A DNA stretch of 64,000 bases. Origin: Heterodera schachtii (lineage: Eukaryota > Nematoda > Chromadorea > Rhabditida > Heteroderidae). The translations under genes and the position numbers were made by a program. The notes under the pieces were generated by a model, which saw only the letters and a list, made by a program, of their open reading frames with translations, did not search any database and was not told the DNA's origin. The stretch is taken from assembly GCA_023374025.1 (NCBI GenBank), contig SIJG01000048.1:1018646-1082645 (forward strand), in the 5' to 3' direction. How positions within the stretch are numbered: the stretch's first letter is position 1; each line of letters opens with the position of its first letter. Below are positions 40,661 to 51,733 of the stretch, piece by piece.

Positions 40661-43600
40661 TTCTTTTTTGAAAATTATATTTTTGTTTTTTGTTTTTTTT
40701 TTGCATTAGAAGATAAAATTAAAGGAAAAATTTTTAAAAATAGTTTATCAGAAATATTTAAAAAATTTTATTAAAATTAATATTTGTATTTTGAATATTA
40801 ATTTCACCCTTTTTTCATTTATTAATCCTCTTTTTTAATGATTGAGTTTATACGTTTTATTGGAAAAAAACATTTAATAATTTTTTATTAATAAATATAT
40901 TTTTTAAATTTTCATTAAAAATGATAATACCTTCGGCGAATTTTCCATATGTATTTATATTTATCTATAATTTTTATTACATATTTGCTATTATATTTAG
41001 ATTTGTTTAATTTCATCCATAAACACATGTCAATGCCACCCTCGTAGTAAGAATTTGTAGGAGAAATAATTATTTTTTCTGTTTTTTTTTTAATTTCTTG
41101 ATACCCACCTGATTTTTTTGCTTGCTCATTCTTAGCTTCAATTAAAATTTCCTTAAATATAATTGACTAATAATTATAACTTTGATTTGGTTTTAATTTA
41201 TTTTAGATATTTCACATTATATTTTAAAATTTACCGAAATATTAATGTAATATTTAAAATTAAAACACTTTTTATTTCATGCTTCAATCTATTTTTTAAT
41301 TTATAAAAACTTTTTTTACTATTATTTGAAATTTTCTCCTTCTATTTAAAAAACAATATATCATATGTTATAAATATTAATTCATAATTTTCTTTATTAT
41401 GCACTCATTTAGTTATAAATTGATGATTAATTTTTTCAATTTTGTTTGTTGATAAATATTTCTAGATTTTCTTCAATCATTTATTCCTAAAAATTCTTAA
41501 TTATATTTATTCTAAAATGCTTTATATATTTATTTATATCCACTTAATAATATAAATATGCTTCAAGGATAGAGTGCTTCATCAATTTTAACAAACAAAT
41601 AAATTTATCTATTGGGTTTATGATTTTCTAATTTTATTATTAACATATAAAATGCAGATACGTTTATTCACTATTGTTTTTCATCAATAAAATTGTTTAA
41701 ATACTATGTTTTTATGCATATTTAAAAAATAAATAAATTAATCTTAAATAAGTGGTTTTATAAAAATTATTTATTTATTCAAGAAAAATAATTAACATAT
41801 AATGATAAAAAATCATATATTTTGACAAGAGAATTTTAAAAATAATCTAAATAATCTAATTATTTATTTATTTTCATATATTAAGCTTCTTAACAAATAA
41901 ATTTATTTTTGGCATAAAATAAATAAAAATTCATTAAATATATTTTGAAACAAATAATATCATGAAAAGTCGATTGAGTTTACTAATTAATGCTTACATC
42001 GTGAGTCTATTTTGTATTCTTTTATATAGTCTAACGCCTCACATCTAAACATTTTATTCTTTATAGATTTCATTAATTAAAATATTATTGGAATAGAAAT
42101 TTTATTGATAAAGATATAATAAAAATAACAATTCAATTAAATTCAAAGTAATACAACTTTGAAAAATAGATGAAAAACGACCAATGCAAAAAAAAAAAAA
42201 AAAATTAAAAATATTGAAAATCTTGTAAAAGGAAAAAGAAAAGCAAATTTATTTTTTAAAATTTTCCCAAAATAAATATTTAATTATTTCTTTTCTTTTT
42301 TATTATTAATTTCGATTCACATTATTTTTAGTAGAATTATCAGTATATCTAACTCTATTTTCTTTGATTCTCTGATGCCTTTTATCTTCTCTGCGATTGA
42401 CTTTAATATTGTTATGCATTTCTTTGTATTATTTAAATAATTTTTCATTTTATTTCTTTTTTTATTATCAAATGTTAATAAGAATTGAAATAAAATATTA
42501 CACATCCCATTAATTCATTTTAACATAAATAATTTTAATGTTTTTGTTAGTTTATTTCATTGACATAAATATTTTGCTTTGCTAATTTTTGATTGATAAA
42601 AACTTTGTTCTAAAATCTTTTCTCCAGGGCTAGGATTCATAATTGTTCAAATTTCATTGATGATAAATAATGTAATTTATTTAAACAATCTTAATTTTTA
42701 TGAAAATTTAATAATTTTCTCAAAACTTAATAAGGTTCTAATGAATTCATTTTAACTTAAATTATAATATTTTTTATAAACGTATTAGTTTTTTATTTCA
42801 TTGTATTTTACTTTCATTTTGATAGTAAATTATATAATGTTAATTTTTAGAAAACTATACTTTTTTTTTTAATTATTTTGGCAAAAAATCCGTTCAACCA
42901 CTGTATGTTTTTGATGGGTGCGAGCGTGTTTCTTTTCATCATATAAAATTTCATTAATTTTAATTACTTTAGTAATTTTTATTTAAATTTGATCCTTTTA
43001 TGATGAGTGAAATAAAAAAAGAATAGAATGATTAAAGGTACGAACAAAAAATTTATAATAAATTAAAACTGCAGAGCAAATTAAAATAAATAAAAATTCA
43101 AAAAATTAATTAATAATAAGTCGTTGTTTTATTACATAGCTTCATTATTATAATAAAATGGAATTTAAAATAATTTATTTATTTCCACGCCTTTTTTAGT
43201 TCCTTTAAAAATTAATTTTAAAGTTGTTATCAATCATATTATGCTGCTCATTTTTATTAGTGAATTTTTCATTTGTGTGCTTGAATTAAATAATTTTTAT
43301 TCTTGGTTTTTTAAATTGTGAGTGTTATGAAACGATTAATGCTTCAAATTATTAAATATTGTTTTTTTTATTTCACTCTCGATGGATACAGTGTTGCGTC
43401 TATCCGTGCAGTTCAATCTATGTAGATATCATTATTAAATGGTTTTATTTTTAATTCATATTTTTTCTTATCTTTTGAAGAATTTCTATTTTATTCACTT
43501 GCATCTATAATATTGGTATTAAATATTCAGATCAATTGATTTTAGATTTTGTTCTTAATTTTATTCTCACAATTATTTTTAAAATCATTATTTGAAAGCT

Positions 43601-45419
43601 TTTTGATTTTTATTTTATAAATTGATATATATTATTATATTCAGCTTTATTGATTTAAAATTTTTTATATTTTTAAGGATTATCTTTTGCATAAGCTTAG
43701 TAAATTATTTTACAGAATCTTTACCCATAGCATCGAAAACATTAAAATTTTCATAAAGTTTTGGATAAAAAAAGATGAATTAAACTCATTTATACTTTCT
43801 GTTATGCAATTTATTAATATGAATATATTTTATTGTACTATTTCACGACATATTCATTTCTAAGGATTTGTTCGGTTGATCAATTAATTAATTAATTAAT
43901 TTCTTTTATTAAGGAACAAACTTTCAAAAAAAAATTATATAAATAAAATTTAATATCTTATAAATTGATAATCATTAATGTAAATTAATGAAAACATATT
44001 AAATCATACTCCAATTGCTATTTTATGCAAATATTTAGTTTAATGAAATTAATTTAAGTTTTTTTTAAAAAGGAACTTTTTTAATGATAAAAAAAATAAT
44101 GTATTTTTAAGTTAAATTCTAATCACAACGTTTGTTAAAAATAAATAAATAGTAATAACTTGTTTAATATTAAATATAAAAATTATATTCCGAATTTTCC
44201 CCAAAAATATGCAAATGAATTATTTCTATTTAATTACATTTCAATAGTTGATATTTTTTATAAAAATTTATTTTCTTTTAAATTTAAATACATATCACCC
44301 AATCACAAAATTACAAAATAAAAAAATCTGCTAATCAATAAAAGTTTTAAAATTCATAAATTAAAAATGAGTAAAATTGGTTTTAAATAATTTAAAAATA
44401 TTCTTTATTTCTTTCAATACAAATAATCAAATGTTTTCTTGTTATTAGCAAATTTATAAAAACATACAAAAATATAAAATTATTATTTTAATTAAATTTA
44501 AATCCCTTATATTTATTTTATTTTAGGTTAAGAAATTTTTCTACTTATGATTTATATTTAAAGATTTATTTTGAATAATATTTAAATTTTAAAATTTTAA
44601 ATAAATTCATTTCGTTTAATCAATTTTCAAGCGTGTTTTTATATAAACAGTGAATTACGTTTTTTTTAAATTAAATTGTGTACAGCTGCTGGCTTCTTCT
44701 ATCTAATAAAATTACGCATTATAATTTATTAAATTAATAAATCCAACAAAATAATCAAAAAATTTAAAATTTAAAAATATTTTTAAATACACAATGAGAA
44801 AAACTGCCACCCATGTGCGTTCTTAAAAATGCCACCCCTCCCTCATTTGAAAAATCTTTAAAAATTTAAATAATTGAATTTTTTTTTAACCCGCAAACCA
44901 TTTTGGCAGTTTTTAAGAAACGCGTCAGTACCTTTTGGTCTAAAATGCTTGAAAGTTTTAAATTATTTTTATCATTTATCTGGTTAATTATAGTTTTGTG
45001 AAAAAAAACAGAAAAAAATTCGAACCCGTGAAAAATAGTAATATCAAAAAGCAAAATATTAATGATAATTTACACTCCAATTAAATCACAATTTTAAAGA
45101 AATCAAATTAAAAGACAAATAATAAAGATATATACAAGTAAAATAATTGATTTCATATTGCAACATGTGAAATATAAAGATTTATCAATTATTCAGAAAA
45201 AATTAAATTCGGAATATAATTTTTATATTTAATATTAAACAAGTTATTACTATTTATTTATTTTTAACAAACGTTGTGATTAGAATTTAACTTAAAAATA
45301 CATTATTTTTTTTATCATTAAAAAAGTTCCTTTTTAAAAAAAACTTAAATTAATTTCATTAAACTAAATATTTGCATAAAATAGCAATTGGAGTATGATT
45401 TAATATGTTTTCATTAATT
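40661..45419 (+). repeat. 4.75-kb tandem array, unit 3
   Basis: Nearly identical to unit 2. It has small insertions such as gaaatattaatg in place of gaaattaatg near 41,238. Non-coding. Confidence 0.93.
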
Positions 45420-46800
45420 TTCTTTTTTGAAAATTATATTTTTGTTTTTTGTTTTTTTTTTTGCATTAGAAGATAAAATTAAAGGAAAAATTTTTAAAAA
45501 TAGTTTATCAGAAATATTTAAAAAATTTTATTAAAATTAATATTTGTATTTTGAATATTAATTTCACCCTTTTTTCATTTATTAATCCTCTTTTTTAATG
45601 ATTGAGTTTATACGTTTTATTGGAAAAAAACATTTAATAATTTTTTATTAATAAATATATTTTTTAAATTTTCATTAAAAATGATAATACCTTCGGCGAA
45701 TTTTCCATATGTATTTATATTTATCTATAATTTTTATTACATATTTGCTATTATATTTAGATTTGTTTAATTTCATCCATAAACACATGTCAATGCCACC
45801 CTCGTAGTAAGAATTTGTAGGAGAAATAATTATTTTTTCTGTTTTTTTTTTAATTTCTTGATACCCACCTGATTTTTTTGCTTGCTCATTCTTAGCTTCA
45901 ATTAAAATTTCCTTAAATATAATTGACTAATAATTATAACTTTGATTTGGTTTTAATTTATTTTAGATATTTCACATTATATTTTAAAATTTACCGAAAT
46001 ATTAATGTAATATTTAAAATTAAAACACTTTTTATTTCATGCTTCAATCTATTTTTTAATTTATAAAAACTTTTTTTACTATTATTTGAAATTTTCTCCT
46101 TCTATTTAAAAAACAATATATCATATGTTATAAATATTAATTCATAATTTTCTTTATTATGCACTCATTTAGTTATAAATTGATGATTAATTTTTTCAAT
46201 TTTGTTTGTTGATAAATATTTCTAGATTTTCTTCAATCATTTATTCCTAAAAATTCTTAATTATATTTATTCTAAAATGCTTTATATATTTATTTATATC
46301 CACTTAATAATATAAATATGCTTCAAGGATAGAGTGCTTCATCAATTTTAACAAACAAATAAATTTATCTATTGGGTTTATGATTTTCTAATTTTATTAT
46401 TAACATATAAAATGCAGATACGTTTATTCACTATTGTTTTTCATCAATAAAATTGTTTAAATACTATGTTTTTATGCATATTTAAAAAATAAATAAATTA
46501 ATCTTAAATAAGTGATTTATGTATTCAAGAAAAATAATTAACATATAATGATAAAAAATCATATATTTTGACAAGAGAATTTTAAAAATAATCTAATTAT
46601 TTATTTATTTTTAAATATGAAGCTTCTTAACAATTAAATTTATTTTTGGCATAAAATAAATAAAAATTCATTAAATATATTTTGAAACAAATAATATCAT
46701 GAAAATTCGATTGAGTTTACTAATTAATGCTTACATCATGAGTCTATTTTGTATTCTTTTATATAGTCTAACGCCTCACATCTAGACATTTTATTCTTTT
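45420..46800 (+). repeat. 4.75-kb tandem array, truncated unit 4
   Basis: About 1.38 kb of the unit, breaking off at ttttattctttt (46,800). The first kilobase matches unit 3 closely. From about 46,510 on there are many more differences, including a deletion of about 14 bp and several substitutions, so the edge of the array is older than its interior. Confidence 0.9.
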
Positions 46801-47410
46801 CCGGAGAAAGGTTTAACCAAAAGAAAGCATTTTTGCATGAGATTTAACGAAGATCCTGATCACTTAAATGGACTACACAAGATAATTCTCGGGCTCTCTT
46901 TAGGCGAATAAAAGGCTCAGATTTTATCATGATTAAAAGCCAAAAAATTGCTCCTGAACCAGTCATAAATTCCAATCATCCAAAATATTAGTCCTGATTT
47001 CCTCAAAAAGGCCATTATCTGGCATGAGCTACCACTTGGACCGAGGCTTTATGCCACGCCAAGGAATTTCAGCTGAGTAACTATTTTTGTGCATTTGACC
47101 CCTTGAGTCCTCAAAATCTATGAAATTTGACTAATTTCGAAAATCACCCGAAATTTTGTGAAATAAAAATAAGTTACAATAGCAGTTAATCATATCTGAA
47201 AGAGCAGATCCTGTTGGCTATGTTATATGGTTTTAGTGTAATATAAACAATTTTTAATTTAGAAAATTGATGCCCGAAAAAATATTTTCCAAGTTGCGTG
47301 CCGTAAGGATATCAGCCCATTTCATAGACCCATAATTTTTTTCATTTACCTTTTAATAAAATTGGCTTTTCTTATCTAATAAAGGAATAATCCTAATTAA
47401 TTTTTGTTCA
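46801..47410. other. Unassigned sequence between array and Maverick
   Basis: Moderate GC, no open frame of note and no recognised repeat. It may be remnant Maverick or another element, but I could not align it with either. The MCP frame terminates at its right edge. Confidence 0.45.
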
Positions 47411-48076
47411 TTATTTTGCTTCACTTAGTTTACTTGCTAGAATTTTTTTTAGGACAAATTCGTTGTCGTTTGGCAAAATTTCAATGTCCAGCTCACAGAA
47501 GTTGATCAAATAGAGTGGTTGATTGAACAAATCGGCGTCAATTTTGGCCATGAATTGTGCTGTTCTGCTACCTGCAAACAAGTTACGTCGCGCTATGTAG
47601 CCGCCTCCCACCTCAAGCACACCACCAGTGTCACGGTAGTAACCTGCAGCGTTCAAATGCGAGTCTTTCGCAGTAGTTGAATAGGAGAGTTCGTGTGAAA
47701 AATACGATTTGTAGGCCATCAGAGAATTTGCGTTGAACACTTCACGGCCATTGATGCTCATTTTGATGTTTCGAATGAATGTGTGTCCAATCAGCTGAAT
47801 CGGAGCAACCTCATCATTTACAAGATCAATCAATTGACCATTATCATTTTCTTTGCGAATTCGAAATTCACACAACAAATAGCATTTGGAGAGATCAATA
47901 TAATTTTGGCTGGAGTGAAGCTTGAAGTGGTAGGGAGTGTCGGTCAGGGGGTTACTGGGGAGCAGTTCAAACACTTTGGAGGATGAGACACTGACGTTGG
48001 TTGGGGGGATGCGGAAAAAGTCCAGGGCGTTGGTGATGGAATTCACTGAGTCATTGTCAATTTTATGGAAAGCCAT
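47411..48076 (-). CDS. Major capsid protein-like, C-terminally truncated
   Basis: 221 residues resembling the N-terminal half of the Caenorhabditis F54H12.2 family, which I take to be the double-jelly-roll major capsid protein of Mavericks. Supporting features are the opening pattern of hydrophobic residues then PPTNVSVSSS, the YIDLSKCYLL strand, the FIRNIKMSINGREV segment, YKSYFSHELSYS and YYRDTGG. Relatives are about twice as long. Here similarity stops near 47,450 and the frame ends after a short Lys/Ser tail that may be foreign. The truncation removes the second jelly roll, so the product could not form a normal capsomer. The ATG directly follows the stop of the upstream minor capsid gene (TAAATG). 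Identification is by remembered family pattern, not by a search. Confidence 0.7.
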   Translation of the reverse strand: MAFHKIDNDSVNSITNALDFFRIPPTNVSVSSSKVFELLPSNPLTDTPYHFKLHSSQNYIDLSKCYLLCEFRIRKENDNGQLIDLVNDEVAPIQLIGHTFIRNIKMSINGREVFNANSLMAYKSYFSHELSYSTTAKDSHLNAAGYYRDTGGVLEVGGGYIARRNLFAGSRTAQFMAKIDADLFNQPLYLINFCELDIEILPNDNEFVLKKILASKLSEAK

Positions 48077-48558
48077 TTAGTAAAGCCCAAATGCGTCGGA
48101 TCGAACACGTTTTCTTGCTGGTTTGCTGATTGTTCGGCCAATTATTGTATGATGACTTGGTGCTTGTTTTCTTCTTCTTTTTATACCCATTCTTCCACCA
48201 CTGCCAAACTGCTTTGGTAGGCCTCCCTTCTCCAGTACGGTGTCAATTCCTTTCTTTCCTTCGCTTACCAATGCCTCCTTAAGTGGCATTCCGTCGTTCC
48301 CGACTCGTTCCAACACTCTCTGACCCGTGCTCAGCGCCTCCGACCCTACTGTGGTGCCAACGCGACGGAGAATTGGGAGGAAAAAGCGCCAAAGACCGCG
48401 GAAACACGTCTCCAACCCCTGCTCCCCGCTGAACACCACCGTACCCTCGTTGAAAGGGACTGGACCCTATGAAGTAATGCTCATCTTGTATATCCGCTAC
48501 CGTATTGCACATACTCGTCGTACCCGGCACTGCGTGGGTCAAACACAATATGAACCAT
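48077..48558 (-). pseudogene. pVI-like minor capsid protein, two frameshifts
   Basis: Three successive frames fit one protein of about 160 residues. The start at 48,558 reads an acidic and aromatic N-terminus ending GSG. After a shift near 48,485 comes a segment with SSPFQRGYGG. After another near 48,400 comes RGLWRFFLPILRRVGTTVGS and a basic tail with KRRRKQ. The order GSG, then QRG-Gly, then an amphipathic LFR-type helix, then a basic C-terminus, is that of the small Maverick minor capsid protein likened to adenovirus pVI. The long frame that begins at 48,439 has a false start in the middle of the gene. Its stop abuts the capsid gene ATG. The frame breaks suggest decay, unless they are assembly errors. 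Confidence 0.6.
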
Positions 48559-48603
48559 TTATTTTACGTTAAATGAATGAATGAATACAAAAAATGAGTG
48601 GTT

Positions 48604-50540
48604 TCAGAAATTTATCACTTTCTTAAATAATAACACGACCAGCGTCGTGCCGTACGCGAATGGCACCAGTCGACCTTTGTCCATTGTGCGCAGCTCAATC
48701 TCAATTTCGTTGATCTCCCTGGGCAGCACTCGCGCAAAAATCGGCGAATCGTAAATTTTCTCATTGTAGTCACCGGGTGTTGCACCGCTGACTGACACGA
48801 CACGAAGAAGTGAACTAAGCGAATTTCCAACAATCATGTTCTCGGTCAGTCCTTTTGAATAGACGGCAAAACTCGAGATTCCACCACGCAAATCCACCGG
48901 ATATTTGCCACCTCATTCGCCATCACATGCTGCGGGTTTTCAAATCCAAGCACATAGCCCAACTGCGGTGAGAACGACAAATGGCGTATCAATCCCGCAT
49001 TAAATGAAACTTTAAAACGTTCAACATCGTCGAGGTATTGAATTGATACTGAGCGGGGCACAACTGGGAGCGGATTGATTCGAATGCTGAAGGTGTTTTC
49101 TGGTAAATCTGCTAGTTGTGTTAAAGCAGCTGCAACAGGCTCGGTCGGCATCACTTCTTTTGTATCAAATGTCGTTGGTTTGGTAATTGTTTTGTTCGCT
49201 TCTTCAAGCCGAGGTGGAGATGGCTTTACAATTGTTCTGTTGGATTCATCATCCCGAGGCGGAGACTCAAGTATCGGTGAAGGTTTTGGTGGTGTTTTTT
49301 GTTTAGGAGGTGCCGGTTGTACCGTTTTAGCGGGCTTTAGCTTAGACGCGGGAGTAGTCTTTACGGGAGAAGGCTGTTTGGCTGCTGGAGGAGGAGGAGA
49401 AGCCGTTTTAGCTGGAGGAGGAGGAGAAGCAGTTTTAGCTGGAGGAGGAGGAGAAGCCGTTTTAGCTGGAGAAGGAGGAGAAGCCGTTTTAGCTGGAGGA
49501 GGAGGAGAAGCCGTTTTAGCTGGAGGAGAAGGAAGAGAAGTAGTTTTAGCTGGAGGAGGAGGAGAAACCGTTTTAGCTGGAAGAGGAGGAGAAGCCGTTT
49601 TAGCCGGAGGAGGAGGAGGTGTTTTAGCTGGAGGAGGAGGAGGTGTTTTAGCTCGAGGAGGAGAAGGAATTTTAGCTGGAGGAGGAGAAGGTGGAGAAGG
49701 TGTTTGAGTTGGAGGGGGTGTTGCTACAGGTTTAGCTGTAGGTGTAGATGGTTGTTTAGCAACAGGAGCAATTGGTTGAGACAGCTTAGGAACAACTGCT
49801 GGGGCTACTGGTTTTGGTATAGGAGGAGGAGTACTTGCAGGTGGTGTAGGTGGCTTAGTTGTTGCTGGTTTTTCAGGTGACTTTTGTGGTTTTTGCTGCT
49901 TTGACTCGTCATACAATGGAGGTGAATCGAGTGGCTGCTTAGGCACTTGTTCATGTCTAGGAGGCGAATCAAGTGGTTTTGTAGGAGCTTTTTCATATCT
50001 TGGAGGTGAATCAAGTGGTTTTGCAGGCGCTTGTACATGCTTCGGAGGTGAATCAAGTGGTTTTGCTGGCGCTTTTTCATATCTGGGAGGCGAAGAGAGT
50101 TTCAGATCCCTGCGGGCACGCTTAGCTGACGGCGGAGAGTAGAGTGGCTTTGTCCTGTTACGATCCGCTTCTTCCTCTCGCGGGAGTGGCTTTAGTTTAG
50201 CATTTACATGATTTCTCAGCGTTGTCGCCAAAAAGTCTCTCAGTTGTTCAACTCGATTCTGTGATGACCTTGGCACTGGCACACGTACGATGCGGTTTTT
50301 GTCTTCTTCAGGAACCCCAATATCCGTGAAGTGTATGTCTATCCACTGCTCATCCAATGTCCCAATTGTTGACCAAGAGTAAGGGTAGCTAATGCTGTGC
50401 AGCCCACACACCCAAGACCCGTTGAAATTCAAAGCTTTTGGAAGCCTGACCCGGAATTTGTTTGGCTGATTGTCCGGATAATCCGTCACATTGCTAGGCA
50501 AAAACACGAAGAAACTGTTTGACATTGTGAATTTATTCAA
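48604..50540 (-). CDS. Penton/minor capsid-like protein with Pro-rich repeats (one frameshift)
   Basis: The N-terminus (residues 6-60: FFVFLPSN, then NFNGSWVCGLHSISYPYSW) and the C-terminal part match the Maverick minor capsid (penton-like) family. The long frame stops at 48,846, but the conserved C-terminus continues in another frame from about 48,905 (DLRGGISSFAVYS, then IVGNSLSSLLRVV, ending GRLVPFAYGT), so a one-base indel lies at about 48,895-48,915. Between them lie two kinds of tandem repeat: about six 14-residue units of the form DSPPRYEKAPAKPL, and about eleven 8-10-residue AKTxSPPPP units. Relatives have a much shorter linker. Two ATGs are possible (50,540 and 50,525); the second leaves a more normal leader after the TATA box at 50,568-50,579. 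Confidence 0.7.
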
Positions 50541-50567
50541 CTGATGAAAAATACATAAAAATTCAAT

Positions 50568-50579
50568 CGCTTTTATACA
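50568..50579 (-). promoter_or_regulatory. TATA-like box of penton-like gene
   Basis: TGTATAAAAGCG on the minus strand, 28 bp before the first ATG. The TAA stop of the integrase gene (50,573-50,575) is inside it. Compare TGTATAAATAGCG at 53,257 and 55,409. Confidence 0.5.
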
Positions 50580-51733
50580 ATCTGAGACTCATCAATCCAT
50601 TCACGTTCGGGATATCCAATGAATTTTACGAGCATCTCTGTTGATCCATCCGGTTTTCTTCTCTTCTTATAAACTTTTTCAATTCTGTAACTGGTGTCGG
50701 CATCTTTTCTTACACGGGCCAATTCCTGCTCATAGAAGGTGCCCCGGAATTTTTCACCACGATCATCACGGAGTTTGTATCTGATGGGGCGAACCGCCTT
50801 CAGCACCTCGTCAATTTCCAATATTTCGTCTCCGTAGTTTGGCAAATACCCCTTCTCGAACTGTCCCTTCTCTCTGCTCATGCGCACAAATTCGTCTTTA
50901 TGGAAGCGTGGTTTCTGTCGTTTTTGCGGTGATTCATATATTCGCTTCCACACCTTCTGAGCATTTTCAAAATTGACATCAATTGGTCGCATTCCATGGA
51001 CACGTGATGGAGTGCTGTTAATTCCATCCACTATTTGTTGTACAACATCCACCCAATTCAGCGTCTCACTTTCGGCAAAGTATCTGTACAGTCGCTGCTT
51101 CACATTTCGGATTGCCCGTTCAGCAACTGATGCTTTCACTGACGAATGCACGGGCTCATGCTTCTCAATTTCCTGCTCCTCAAAGAATTCCTTCAGCAAT
51201 TTGTTTTTGAATTCAGTGCCTTTGTCGGAGAAAATGCGATGTGGGACCATTGGCATTTGTTCGACAAGCTCCTTGAATGCCTCCAGCATCTCCTCGGCCC
51301 TCTTATTTTTGAGTGGAACAACAAACAGGCGTTTTGAGAGGACATCAACCGCAACGAGCAGGTAGCGGTGACCGCGATTGTGACGAGAAAGTGTTTGAAA
51401 GTCAGCCAAATCCACTTGGACGTCGGTCATGAATCCTGCTGCAACAGTTTTTGCTCTCGGAAAGCGTACCCTACGGGGGCGCATCAGAGTGTAGGTGCGG
51501 TGTCCCTCCAAGTAGTGTTGTACATCTTTTTTTCGTAAATGTTTTAACTTTTTTCGCGCCTCCTTCCACAGTGCGGTAACACCGGCAAACGCAGCAGGGG
51601 AGGATGGGTCGTTGTACAGCTTATCAAGTGTGGTGTTGATCAGCTCCATTTTTTCGGGCGAAATTCCTTCTTGATTTTCGGTGCCGTCCTGGTGGTTGTG
51701 CTCTGTGACGGTCTCTTTGGAGGAGCCGTCCAT
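50573..51733 (-). CDS. Maverick integrase (rve) with C-terminal chromodomain
   Basis: 386 residues, intact. The integrase core shows the catalytic acidic triad: D108 in VQVDLADF, D170 in FSDKGTEF and E205 in KASVAERAIRNVKQ, with about 35 residues between the last two. Around them are the usual LVAVDVLSKRLFVVPL strands. The C-terminus (about 349-386: YRIEKVYKKR, then LVKFIGYPEREWIDES) is a chromodomain, which in retroelements and Mavericks is thought to direct integration to modified chromatin. The role is cutting and joining of element ends. The N-terminal HHCC zinc module is not evident. The first 94 bp overlap the end of the upstream gene in another frame. The preserved frame and catalytic residues contrast with the damaged neighbours. 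Confidence 0.93.
   Translation of the reverse strand: MDGSSKETVTEHNHQDGTENQEGISPEKMELINTTLDKLYNDPSSPAAFAGVTALWKEARKKLKHLRKKDVQHYLEGHRTYTLMRPRRVRFPRAKTVAAGFMTDVQVDLADFQTLSRHNRGHRYLLVAVDVLSKRLFVVPLKNKRAEEMLEAFKELVEQMPMVPHRIFSDKGTEFKNKLLKEFFEEQEIEKHEPVHSSVKASVAERAIRNVKQRLYRYFAESETLNWVDVVQQIVDGINSTPSRVHGMRPIDVNFENAQKVWKRIYESPQKRQKPRFHKDEFVRMSREKGQFEKGYLPNYGDEILEIDEVLKAVRPIRYKLRDDRGEKFRGTFYEQELARVRKDADTSYRIEKVYKKRRKPDGSTEMLVKFIGYPEREWIDESQIV

Noticed and set aside
32808..45054. Small repeated 62-residue frames in the tandem array
   Set aside because: Strong A/T bias; one is broken in unit 1 by a run-length change, as expected for non-coding DNA.
31156..46800. CRISPR-like or satellite array
   Set aside because: Units are 4.75 kb, contiguous and lack spacers; this is a large tandem duplication.
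48077..48439. 120-residue frame as a complete gene starting at 48,439
   Set aside because: The start falls in the middle of the minor capsid gene, whose N-terminal parts are in two other frames upstream.
49075..49707. 210-residue Gly-rich plus-strand frame
   Set aside because: Shadow of the proline-rich repeats of the penton-like gene.
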